Program-made: the position numbers and the translations under genes
The notes under the pieces: model-generated
Seen by the model: only the letters and a program-made list of their open reading frames with translations
What the model was told of the DNA's origin: nothing
Databases searched by the model: none
Shown: piece after piece, positions 1-7,331 of the stretch
Position numbering within the stretch: position 1 is the first letter of the stretch
How the letters are laid out: the number at the start of each line of letters is the position of its first letter
Assembly: GCA_002502245.1 (NCBI GenBank)
Contig: DAPW01000030.1
Span: 1,893 to 14,326 of the forward strand
Length of the DNA: 12,434 nt
Source of the DNA: Methanoregula sp. UBA154
GTDB taxonomy: Archaea > Halobacteriota > Methanomicrobia > Methanomicrobiales > Methanospirillaceae
Direction of reading: 5' to 3'

Positions 1-531
1 CACCCGATGTTCGGGCCCACGGTCGGTTCCCTCAAAAGCCAGACCATCATCGTCTGCCCGGCCCGGGTGGAGGAACACCGGTTGCACAACCTTGTCGCGA
101 TGTTCCGGAACGAGGGGGCACGGTGCACCATGACGACACCGGAGGCGCACGACCGGATGATGGCGGTTGTGCAGGGCCTCACGCACTATGTCACGCTCTG
201 CATGGCCGAGAGCATCCGCCGGCTGGGCGTTGATATTGGGGCAACACAGGAGTTCACGAGCCCCGTGTACCAGATCGAGCTCTCCCTCATGGGCCGGCTC
301 CTCTCGCAGGACCCGGACCTCTATGCCGACATCCTCCAGCAGAACCCGTACGTGCCGGAGGTGCTCGGGGCCTGCCGGTCATCAGCAGCGGACCTTGCAG
401 AAATTATCGGTTCGCACGACCCGGAGCTCTTCCGGGCGTTCTTCGAACAGAACACCCGCCACCTCGGCGCATCCTGCGATGAGGGGCAGCGGATGACCGA
501 TACCCTGATCGAGTGCATGGTGAACCGATGA
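1..531 (+). CDS. tyrA: Prephenate dehydrogenase, C-terminal part (cut by window start)
   Basis: Oxidative decarboxylation of prephenate to 4-hydroxyphenylpyruvate, the tyrosine branch after chorismate. The frame is open from base 1 and begins with the residues HPMFGP, the conserved motif at the end of the nucleotide-binding half of TyrA proteins, so the NAD(P)-binding N-terminus lies outside the window. The visible 176 residues are the all-helical dimerisation domain; the HDRMMAVVQGLTHY stretch (about residues 48-61 of the visible part) is the typical D-x-x-M-x-x-x-Q-x-x-x-H signature. No chorismate mutase or ACT domain follows. The TGA stop at 529-531 overlaps the pheA ATG in an ATGA, indicating translational coupling. 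The ATG at base 7 is internal, not the start. Identification is firm; completeness and cofactor preference cannot be judged. Confidence 0.93.
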   Translation, partial: HPMFGPTVGSLKSQTIIVCPARVEEHRLHNLVAMFRNEGARCTMTTPEAHDRMMAVVQGLTHYVTLCMAESIRRLGVDIGATQEFTSPVYQIELSLMGRLLSQDPDLYADILQQNPYVPEVLGACRSSAADLAEIIGSHDPELFRAFFEQNTRHLGASCDEGQRMTDTLIECMVNR

Positions 532-1322
532 CCACCATCACGCTCGGGCCGGAAGGCACCTTCTCCCACGAACTGGCACTGAAGATCGCAAAAAAGAAGG
601 AAGAAATCGTCCTTCTCCCCACCATCCACAGCATCATGGCCGCGGTGGCCCGCGGGGAAGGCGACGGAATAGTACCGATGGAGAACTCCGAGGCCGGCGG
701 CGTTGGCGAGACCCTTGACGGGCTCATCAGGTTCCCGCTCTTTATCACGGCCGAGATGTTCCTGCCGGTCCGCCACAACCTTGCGTCGCTGGTAACGCTC
801 AAAGAGATGCGTGTCATCTACGCCCATCCCCAGACCCATGAGCAGTGCAGCGACAAAATCGAGGAATGGGGCCTGCCGGTCATCCACACGAGCAGCAATG
901 CATCGAGCGCCCGCGAGGCAAAAAAGACGCCCAATGCCGGCGCGATCCTCTCGGCAACCGCAGCAGCGATCTACCATATGCCGATCCTCGTGAAGAATAC
1001 TGAGAACAGCGCGTGGAACACCACGCGGTTTGTCCGGATCGCAAAAACCCCGGCCGGGCAGAAACAGCCGGAGAAGTGCAGCATCCTCATTGACCCGAGC
1101 ACGGACAGGGCCGGCCTTCTCTACGAACTGCTCGGTGCGTTTGCAAAGCGGAAGATCAACTTATCAAGGATCGAATCACGGCCATCAAAGCGCGGGATCG
1201 GCAACTACGTGTTCTTCCTCGATTATGCGTGGACGCCCGCAACGGAGGAGGTCATCCGGGAACTGAAGGAGATCACGACCATGAAGGAACTCGGTTGTTA
1301 CCGGAAGATTGAGGTACCGTAA
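528..1322 (+). CDS. pheA: Prephenate dehydratase with ACT domain
   Basis: Converts prephenate to phenylpyruvate, the phenylalanine branch. The 264-residue protein is a monofunctional dehydratase: GPEGTFSHELA at residues 7-17, PMENSEAGGVGETLD at 50-64, and the catalytic TTRF at 165-168. A C-terminal ACT domain (about 184-262) holds ESRP at 216-219, the signature of the phenylalanine-sensing site, so feedback inhibition by Phe is expected from family knowledge. No chorismate mutase domain is present. I chose the ATG at 528, which overlaps the tyrA stop as ATGA and gives the usual MTxITLGPEGTFS start, over the in-frame GTG at 513, which would add five residues not typical of the family. A GGTGA element at 519-523 could serve as ribosome binding site. 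The TAA stop shares its last base with the aroA ATG. Confidence 0.95.
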   Translation: MTTITLGPEGTFSHELALKIAKKKEEIVLLPTIHSIMAAVARGEGDGIVPMENSEAGGVGETLDGLIRFPLFITAEMFLPVRHNLASLVTLKEMRVIYAHPQTHEQCSDKIEEWGLPVIHTSSNASSAREAKKTPNAGAILSATAAAIYHMPILVKNTENSAWNTTRFVRIAKTPAGQKQPEKCSILIDPSTDRAGLLYELLGAFAKRKINLSRIESRPSKRGIGNYVFFLDYAWTPATEEVIRELKEITTMKELGCYRKIEVP

Positions 1323-2593
1323 TGGACATCAGCATTGAAAAAACCGGCAGCGTTGACCTCACCTTCGCGGCCCCGCCATCCAAGAGCTTCACGCACCGGG
1401 CGCTCATCGCAGCTGCGCTTGCCGAAGGGAAGACAACGATCTTCCGCCCGCTTGAGGCCGAAGACACCCGGTTGACTGCCAGGGCGCTCAGGAAACTGAA
1501 CGTGACGGTCGAGGAGGAAAACCGGCGCCTGGTCGTCACCGGCTGCAATGGAGCGTTCCCGGACAACGGGACTACAACGCTTGATCTGGAAAATTCCGGC
1601 ACCAGCCTCCGCCTCCTCACCACCCTCGCGCTCCTCTGCCGTTACCCGGTCGTCCTGACCGGCAGCGCACGGATGCAGGAACGCCCGATCGGGCCGCTCA
1701 CCGATGCCCTGCCGGCCATTGGCGGTGCCGTGGAGTTCCTGAACAACCCCGGCTACCCGCCGCTGAAAGTTTCCGGGAAGCTGAACGGCGGGCCGGTTGT
1801 AATGGATGGTTCAAAATCCAGCCAGTTCATTTCATCCATTCTCATGGCCGCACCCTACGCACAGCAAGAGATCGAGGTCGTGATCCCGGCACCGCCGGCA
1901 TCAGCATCCTATCTCGATATCACGGTCAGCGTGATGGTGGCGTTCGGCGCAAAGGTCACGCGGACCGGGTACGAGCGGTTCGTTGTCAGCAACACTGACC
2001 GGTACAAAGCCCGCCGCTACACCATTGAAGGCGACTGGTCCTCTGCATCGTATTTCTTTGCCATCGCAGCTGTCTGCGGCGGGAGGGTCCGGGTGAAAAA
2101 CCTTGGAGCGGACTCGGTGCAGGGCGACCGGAGGTTCGCCGATGCCCTCGCCGCAATGGGATGCAGCGTCACGTACGGGAAGGACACCGTCACGGTCGAA
2201 CGCACCGGCCCGCTTACGGGTATCATGTTCGACATGTCCACATCACCCGACACGGTCCAGACACTCTGCATGGTCGCCGCGGTGGCGAAGACCCCGACCA
2301 CGATCACCGGGATCAGTCATTTAAAGTTCAAGGAGAGCGACCGTATCACCGGCACAGCGGATCGCCTGCGGGCGCTGGGCTGTGGTGTGGACGTGGGAGA
2401 GGATTCCCTGGCCATCCGCCCGGCCCCGCTGCACGGCGGCACCATTGACCCGGCAAACGACCACCGCATGGCGATGAGTTTTGCCGTGCTCGGTCTCGGC
2501 ACTGGGGGGATTACCATCCGGAACAGCGAATGTGTGAACAAGTCATTCCCGGGATTCTGGGAACTTCTGAAAAATGCGGGGCTCTTGGTATGA
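1322..2593 (+). CDS. aroA: 3-phosphoshikimate 1-carboxyvinyltransferase (EPSP synthase)
   Basis: Transfers enolpyruvyl from PEP to shikimate 3-phosphate. At 423 residues it has the normal length. Substrate-binding motifs are present in order: PPSKSFTHRA at 18-27 (Lys21, Ser22, Arg26), NSGTSLRL at 91-98, ERPIGPL at 120-126, GSKSSQF at 163-169, the catalytic Asp in SPD at 308-310, KESDRI at 337-342 and NDHRMAM at 379-385. The protein is expected to be cytosolic and the two-domain fold looks complete. A GAGGT at 1311-1315 is a plausible Shine-Dalgarno, and the ATG overlaps the pheA stop by one base (TAATG). The stop (2591-2593) overlaps the next ATG. Nothing odd apart from NSGTS in place of the more common NAGTA/T. 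Confidence 0.96.
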   Translation: MDISIEKTGSVDLTFAAPPSKSFTHRALIAAALAEGKTTIFRPLEAEDTRLTARALRKLNVTVEEENRRLVVTGCNGAFPDNGTTTLDLENSGTSLRLLTTLALLCRYPVVLTGSARMQERPIGPLTDALPAIGGAVEFLNNPGYPPLKVSGKLNGGPVVMDGSKSSQFISSILMAAPYAQQEIEVVIPAPPASASYLDITVSVMVAFGAKVTRTGYERFVVSNTDRYKARRYTIEGDWSSASYFFAIAAVCGGRVRVKNLGADSVQGDRRFADALAAMGCSVTYGKDTVTVERTGPLTGIMFDMSTSPDTVQTLCMVAAVAKTPTTITGISHLKFKESDRITGTADRLRALGCGVDVGEDSLAIRPAPLHGGTIDPANDHRMAMSFAVLGLGTGGITIRNSECVNKSFPGFWELLKNAGLLV

Positions 2594-3981
2594 AGCGGAT
2601 CGTGTTCTGCGGTTTCCGGGGAACCGGCAAGACCGATATCGGGAAGATCGTTGCAGCGCGCACCGGCCTCCCCTTCCTTGACACAGACACCATGATCGAG
2701 CACCAGACCGGCAGGTCTATTCCGAACATCTTTCACGAGGACGGCGAGGAGCGCTTCCGGGAAGAGGAATGGAAGGTGATATACGGACTCCCGAAAAGCG
2801 ATGCCGTGATCAGCACCGGCGGGGGTGTGGTGACCGATCCCGTCAACATGGAGTACCTGCGCCGGGACAGCATCATCTTCGTCCTGTATGCCGATATCGA
2901 CACCATCGAACAGCGGCTGATGAGAGCGCCCCGTCCCCCGCTGACCGGGCTCCCCTTGAGAAAAGAGATCGCCGAGATCATGAACCGCCGCCAGCAGCAT
3001 TACCAGGCCGCGGCCGACTTCTGCATCGACACGAGCGAAACAACACCGGATGCAGCGGCAGCGGTGGTGATGGAGATCCTCCGGCAGGGGAGCATCCCGG
3101 CCAAAAACCGTGTCCCCTGCATCAGTTTCTTCCGGACCGGGCGGATCCCCCCGCGGTGCATGGACCGGCTCTTAAAAGTCCTCTCCGACAACCCGCCGGA
3201 CCCGCTCACGCGCCTCATCGGCGTAGCCGGGTACCCCTGCGCCCACAGCAAGGGGCCGAACCTCTTCAATGCCCTCTTTGAAACGTACGGCCTGGATTAC
3301 CACTACACGTGGTTCGAGGACCCTGAACTCGACGAGATCCTGAGCGTGGCACGCCACCTCGATGTCAAGGGGCTCTCGGTCACGATCCCGTTCAAGCAGG
3401 AGATCATCCCGCTGATCGATGAAGTGGACGAGCACGCGGCACAGCAGATCGGGGCCGTGAACACGGTGGTCTTTGCCTGCGGCACCTCGCGGGGCTACAA
3501 CACGGACTGGATCGGTGTCCGGAAACCGCTCGTTGACCTGAAGGGATCGAAGGCGGTGCTGCTCGGCGCAGGGGGTGCTGCTGCCGGTGCCGCGTATGCG
3601 CTGACCGATCTCGACATGGACGTGACCATCCTGAACCGGACACCGGAGAAAGCAAAGGTGCTTGCGGAGCGGTTCGGGTGCCGGTGGGGAGGACTCGCGG
3701 ACTTTGACTCGATCCATCCCGACGTGGTGGTGAACTCGACGCCGCTTGGCATGAAACCGGGCGATTTGAGCCCGCTCCGCGAGGACCAGCTGCACAAGGG
3801 CATGACGGTCTTCGACCTCGTGTACACCCCGCCGGTCACCCCCCTGATCGAGGCGGCGCAGCGCGCCGGGTGCACGACCATCACCGGCACCGAGATGTTC
3901 ATCGGGCAGGCGAAGGAACAGTTCTACCTGTTCTTCGGCATTGACATACCGGAAGAGAAGATACGGGGGCTGCTCGTATGA
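2590..3981 (+). CDS. aroK-aroE: Bifunctional shikimate kinase - shikimate dehydrogenase fusion
   Basis: A 463-residue protein that should reduce 3-dehydroshikimate and phosphorylate shikimate. The N-terminal part (1-165) is a bacterial-type P-loop shikimate kinase: Walker A GFRGTGKT at 8-15, Asp33, Arg57, GGG at 77-79 and the lid residues RPPL at 115-118. After a linker of about 40 residues, residues 208-463 are AroE: GYPCAHSKGP at 214-223, catalytic Lys269 in TIPFK, catalytic Asp306 in NTD, the nucleotide-binding GAGGAAAG at 326-333 and an NRT at 349-351 favouring NADP. The second Ser of the usual HSxSP motif is Gly222 here. Many methanogens instead use an unrelated GHMP-type shikimate kinase (family knowledge). 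I chose ATG 2590, overlapping the aroA stop as ATGA; the open frame extends upstream to 2530 but those 20 residues lie inside aroA and precede the natural start of the kinase. No frameshift is seen at the domain junction, so the fusion appears real. Confidence 0.93.
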   Translation: MKRIVFCGFRGTGKTDIGKIVAARTGLPFLDTDTMIEHQTGRSIPNIFHEDGEERFREEEWKVIYGLPKSDAVISTGGGVVTDPVNMEYLRRDSIIFVLYADIDTIEQRLMRAPRPPLTGLPLRKEIAEIMNRRQQHYQAAADFCIDTSETTPDAAAAVVMEILRQGSIPAKNRVPCISFFRTGRIPPRCMDRLLKVLSDNPPDPLTRLIGVAGYPCAHSKGPNLFNALFETYGLDYHYTWFEDPELDEILSVARHLDVKGLSVTIPFKQEIIPLIDEVDEHAAQQIGAVNTVVFACGTSRGYNTDWIGVRKPLVDLKGSKAVLLGAGGAAAGAAYALTDLDMDVTILNRTPEKAKVLAERFGCRWGGLADFDSIHPDVVVNSTPLGMKPGDLSPLREDQLHKGMTVFDLVYTPPVTPLIEAAQRAGCTTITGTEMFIGQAKEQFYLFFGIDIPEEKIRGLLV

Positions 3982-4964
3982 ACACGACCGGCAGAAATTT
4001 CCGCATCACAACCTTTGGCGAGAGCCACGGCAAGGCGCTCGGGGCCGTCATCGATGGCTGCCCGCCCGGCATCCCCCTTGACGAGACCAACATCCAGCCG
4101 CTCCTTGACCGGCGCCGGCCGGGCAGATCCCCGCTCACGTCGCCACGGCAGGAGACCGATACCATCGAGATCCTGTCCGGCGTGTTCGAAGGAAAGACCA
4201 CCGGCACGCCCATCGCGGTGCTTGTCCGGAACCGGGATGTCCGGTCAGGGGATTACGAGCACCTCCGCGAGGTGTTCCGGCCCGGCCACGCGGACTTCAC
4301 GTACCAGGAGAAGTACGGCACCCGCGACCACCGGGGCGGCGGGCGTAGTTCCGGCCGCGAGACGGTCGGCCGGGTTGCTGCCGGTGCCATTGCCATGAAA
4401 TACCTTGCAATGAACGGGATCACCGTGAGCGGCAGGATCGTCTCGGTCCATGGCAGGACAGAGCCCGCCGAAATCGAAGCGGAGATCCGTGCCGCAAAAG
4501 ATGCCGGGGACTCCGTGGGGGGGATTGCCGAGATCGTGGCACACGGCTGCCCGGCGGGGCTCGGCGACCCGGTCTTCGGGAAACTCGATGCCCTCATCGC
4601 CGGCGCCATGATGGGGATCGGTGCGGTGAAAGGGGTCGCGATCGGTGACGGGTTTGCAGTTGCGGAACGGTTCGGGAGCGAGAACAACGACCCCATGACC
4701 GGAGACGGGTTTGCGAGCAACCATGCCGGCGGTATCCTCGGGGGCATCTCCTCCGGGCAGGACATTGTCGTCCGGATCGCGGTCAAGCCGACGCCGTCCA
4801 TCACCAAGATGCAGAAGACCCGCGACATCCACGGCAATATCGTGGATATCTCCGTTGGCGGCAGGCACGATCCCTGCATCGTCCCCCGGATCCTCCCGGT
4901 TGCCGAGGCAATGCTCGCGCTGGTACTCGCCGACTGCCTGCTGGAGCAGGGGAAATACCGGTGA
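3978..4964 (+). CDS. aroC: Chorismate synthase
   Basis: Forms chorismate from EPSP, an FMN-dependent 1,4-elimination with no net redox change. The 328-residue protein contains FGESHG at 13-18, RPGHAD at 101-106, GGRSSGRET at 121-129, SNHAGGILGG at 248-257 and GRHDPC at 295-300, all hallmark motifs. It is roughly 25-40 residues shorter than the usual 350-370; the shortening seems to lie near residues 155-175, between SVHG and GDSVGG, where many homologues carry a longer segment. All signature regions are kept, so an active enzyme is expected. The ATG overlaps the preceding stop as ATGA with a G-rich stretch (GGGGGC) just upstream. It is the last gene of the coupled cluster; the same frame stays open after its TGA up to the TAG at 5178. 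Confidence 0.96.
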   Translation: MNTTGRNFRITTFGESHGKALGAVIDGCPPGIPLDETNIQPLLDRRRPGRSPLTSPRQETDTIEILSGVFEGKTTGTPIAVLVRNRDVRSGDYEHLREVFRPGHADFTYQEKYGTRDHRGGGRSSGRETVGRVAAGAIAMKYLAMNGITVSGRIVSVHGRTEPAEIEAEIRAAKDAGDSVGGIAEIVAHGCPAGLGDPVFGKLDALIAGAMMGIGAVKGVAIGDGFAVAERFGSENNDPMTGDGFASNHAGGILGGISSGQDIVVRIAVKPTPSITKMQKTRDIHGNIVDISVGGRHDPCIVPRILPVAEAMLALVLADCLLEQGKYR

Positions 4965-5000
4965 GGAACGTGCCCGGAAAAGCGCCGGAACACCGGGGAC

Positions 5001-5447
5001 GTGATTTTTATTAAAGACGCCGGAAACGATGCTGCCCAGGCTGAAATACCCGTGATAATCCCTGCAATCCTCATCCTCATTATCGGATGGTTCTTCCTCT
5101 TTCCGGCGATCTGCAGGAACATCCCCCTGAACCTGCCCGGTTCAGACCTTGATTTCTGCAGGCGAATACCTTACCGATAGGGAGCCGCAGCCCGAACCTA
5201 TTCAAGCAACTGTGACGAAACGGCCATTTACCCTATTGTAAACTTGCTGCAAAACTTTACACAAGCGCGGGGAAACGTCAGATGAAATACAATGCGGCGG
5301 GATTCTGCCGATAAGGGAAGATGGAAGATCACTTTCACCAACCACAAGCCTGAAATTTATGCTATTAATTGTCAAGGAATCAAATCTACGGGACGGAGTA
5401 TTCAACGTGTTTCGGTACGAGAAGATGTTATTCCGGGATTATCCTAA
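5001..5447 (+). pseudogene. Possible degraded gene for a membrane-anchored protein
   Basis: One reading frame, the same as that of aroC, runs from here with only two stops, a TAG at 5178-5180 and a TGA at 5283-5285, ending in TAA at 5445-5447. The first open piece starts with GTG at 5001 and encodes 59 residues with a strongly hydrophobic segment (EIPVIIPAILILIIGWFFLF). The second piece (5181-5282) gives 34 codons. The third starts with an ATG at 5292 and encodes 51 residues including KGRWKITFTNHKPEIYAINC. About 149 codons with two internal stops is fewer stops than random sequence would give, so a decayed gene is plausible. Alternatives are two independent small genes (5001-5180 and 5292-5447) or chance. 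I recognise no family. Base composition shifts from GC-rich to AT-rich within this stretch, which otherwise holds only the promoter for the next gene. Confidence 0.25.
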
Positions 5448-5471
5448 ATTCGTTCGGTGAAAATAGACAGA

Positions 5472-5483
5472 TTTATTATAAAT
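5472..5483 (+). promoter_or_regulatory. TATA box, probably leaderless promoter for 5502 gene
   Basis: The sequence TTTATTATAAAT lies in an AT-rich run. Its centre is about 22-26 bases from the ATG at 5502, which is the usual distance from an archaeal TATA box to the transcription start. The transcript would therefore begin at or next to the ATG. No Shine-Dalgarno is visible before the ATG, consistent with a leaderless message. Confidence 0.5.
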
Positions 5484-5501
5484 TGTAAATCTAGTTGAAA
5501 C

Positions 5502-7244
5502 ATGGAGTTAAATTCCATAATCTCACTTTTTATAATCTTATTATTGTTTATTGCTTCTTCAGGGTGTGTGCTGGATTCAACATCCCAGTCAATCAAGGAG
5601 ACTTCCAGTGAACCCGGGGGGAAGTATTCGGAGATATCCGGACCTATAGTAATAAAATCACCAGGAAATTACCGGCTGGTTCAGAACCTGACGCCCCCTG
5701 AACCAACACGGATCTCAGGCACCGGCATGTCTATGTCCGTCTGTATCAACATCCAGGCACCAGGGGTAATAATAGACGGGATGGGTTATACGATTGATTG
5801 CGAAGGCTCAGGATATGGCCAGTCAGCGGGACTACAAACAAATTTCAATGCAAAAAAACCAGGTTCCGGCATTATCATAAAAAATGTTTCGGTCACGAAT
5901 TGTTACACAGGACTGGCACTGAACAGAATAATGAACAGTCGAGTTGAAAATGCGAACATTGTCGGGAATAAAATAGGGGTCCTGTCAGTATCATCATCGA
6001 ATATTACATTCAATCATAACCAATTGCGAAATAACGAACAGGGTATTGAAGGTCACGATGTCGAAAAATTCATCGTGAATTCCAACACAATCTCGCAGAC
6101 TCGTCTGGAGGCGATATTTTTAAGCGGCGAAAAGGGACAGCCTCCCGTCATAGATATCGCGGGAAATAAATTCTTCTTATTCCCTTATGCGTATTTTGAT
6201 AAGACAAACTCGGGAAATGGACATGTAATCTCCCGCAACGAGATTGAAAATAATGGTAATGGAGTCTCACTATACAAATCAAATGAGAACCGGATAACCG
6301 ATAATACCATCCGGGATAGCAGAACATTTGGGATCTATTTAAGAAGCGTAGATCAATCAATTGTTACCGGAAATACTATAGCAAATACCAGACTAACAGG
6401 AATCAACGTTCAGAATGGTGGGTGGGCCAACCTTTTTGAGAATAACAATCTTTCCGGAAACAGTAGAAATATTGCACAAACAACATTCCCGGAATCTGTA
6501 CCATTATCCGCAATTATCGGGATACTCTTAGTATACCTGATAAAAATACTCACCGTTACCTCAAAAATCACCAGAGAGTATGGAGAATCACGGATTATAA
6601 AACGGGTATCTGCGAAATTAAAAACTCTTGAGGGAAAAATTTCATCGGCGGTGAACAAATACCGGGCATCGGTAATTTTGAGAAAAAATCTCCCCGTATC
6701 GCTTATTGGTGCCGTAATCCTCGGGGGTGCATTTACTTTTATCAACTCCTTCGGCCTCAAGATCGATATTTTTATAACTTGGACCCTCATCAGTGCGATC
6801 GTCGTGATTGTACCCAAAGCAATCCAGTACATTGTTGCAGGGAAAAAGGGAATTCTTGCACAATACCGGCTGTGGTGGGGCGGGATTCTGATAATGCTCT
6901 TCACTACCGTTATATTCAGGTATGTATTCGGTCAGCCGGTGCGAACGGAAATTGACCGTGAGGATGAATGCGATAAGAAGAACCTGGCAACTGTCATGCT
7001 TGCCGGGCCGTTAGTCAGTATCCTTCTCAGTTCGATATTCCTCGTACTGTACCTGATGAAAGGGACCTATGCCTCTCTCGGATTGATGGGACTTGAGATG
7101 AGTCTGTTAACCGCGGTAGTAACCTTCCTCCCCATTTCGCCCATGGAGGGTGAAAGGGTTTATTTGTGGAATAAAATTGTCTGGGCGTTAATATTTTTCC
7201 CGGTTTTGTTTATGTACAGTTATTTCTTATTATTCATATTATAA
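5502..7244 (+). CDS. Lipoprotein: beta-helix domain fused to degenerate M50/site-2-protease-like membrane domain
   Basis: The 580-residue protein starts with a lipoprotein signal (hydrophobic 6-18, lipobox ASSGC, lipid Cys22). Residues about 45-325 form a right-handed parallel beta-helix of the NosD/PbH1 type, with recurring short N-rich turns such as GVIIDGMGYTIDC, RITDNTI and SIVTGNTI. A membrane helix (334-352), a charged linker (353-397) and about six further membrane segments (398-416, 424-442, 460-476, 498-518, 526-545, 558-580) follow. The C-terminal part matches the spacing I recall for archaeal M50-like proteases (HELAH...A...G..AEF.LW, AGPL.N, P.GPLDG...W): here PKAIQ at 438-442 replaces HExxH, then A446, G450, AQYRLW 453-458, AGPLVSI 501-507 and PISPMEG 544-550. 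Both zinc His, the Glu and the Asp are lost, so proteolysis is unlikely; a scaffold or substrate-binding role is inferred. The beta-helix should lie outside the cell. Much more AT-rich than the aro genes. Function unknown. Confidence 0.85.
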   Translation: MELNSIISLFIILLLFIASSGCVLDSTSQSIKETSSEPGGKYSEISGPIVIKSPGNYRLVQNLTPPEPTRISGTGMSMSVCINIQAPGVIIDGMGYTIDCEGSGYGQSAGLQTNFNAKKPGSGIIIKNVSVTNCYTGLALNRIMNSRVENANIVGNKIGVLSVSSSNITFNHNQLRNNEQGIEGHDVEKFIVNSNTISQTRLEAIFLSGEKGQPPVIDIAGNKFFLFPYAYFDKTNSGNGHVISRNEIENNGNGVSLYKSNENRITDNTIRDSRTFGIYLRSVDQSIVTGNTIANTRLTGINVQNGGWANLFENNNLSGNSRNIAQTTFPESVPLSAIIGILLVYLIKILTVTSKITREYGESRIIKRVSAKLKTLEGKISSAVNKYRASVILRKNLPVSLIGAVILGGAFTFINSFGLKIDIFITWTLISAIVVIVPKAIQYIVAGKKGILAQYRLWWGGILIMLFTTVIFRYVFGQPVRTEIDREDECDKKNLATVMLAGPLVSILLSSIFLVLYLMKGTYASLGLMGLEMSLLTAVVTFLPISPMEGERVYLWNKIVWALIFFPVLFMYSYFLLFIL

Positions 7245-7251
7245 GACTACA

Positions 7252-7257
7252 TTTTTT
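7252..7257 (+). terminator. T-tract, likely archaeal terminator
   Basis: Six consecutive T bases begin eight bases after the stop codon of the beta-helix gene. Archaeal transcription commonly ends at such U-rich tracts without a hairpin. No stem-loop is evident. Confidence 0.35.
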
Positions 7258-7288
7258 ATGAAATCCTGCAACCGAAGTTCTGATCGGG

Positions 7289-7295
7289 TTTAAAT
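7289..7295 (+). promoter_or_regulatory. Putative TATA box for the TPR gene
   Basis: TTTAAAT is centred about 40 bases upstream of the ATG at 7332. Transcription would start near 7318, giving a leader of roughly 14 bases. No Shine-Dalgarno is seen in that leader. The 87-base gap and the upstream T-tract suggest the gene is transcribed separately from the one before it. Confidence 0.35.
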
Positions 7296-7331
7296 CACAA
7301 AAGTAATCATCTCAATAGAAAATTACCTTAC

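Noticed and set aside
513..527. Upstream GTG start for pheA
   Set aside because: It would add five residues before the conserved MTxITLGPEGTFS start. The ATG at 528 gives the same ATGA overlap seen at other junctions.
4253..5122. A 289-codon minus-strand open frame opposite aroC
   Set aside because: It is antisense to the well-supported aroC gene and its product is low-complexity A/P/S/I-rich. The hydrophobic start is incidental.
5178..5285. Recoding of TAG (pyrrolysine) or TGA (selenocysteine) to give one long protein at 5001-5447
   Set aside because: No PYLIS or SECIS-like structure was identified, and I do not expect the recoding systems in the likely host group. Gene decay or chance is simpler.
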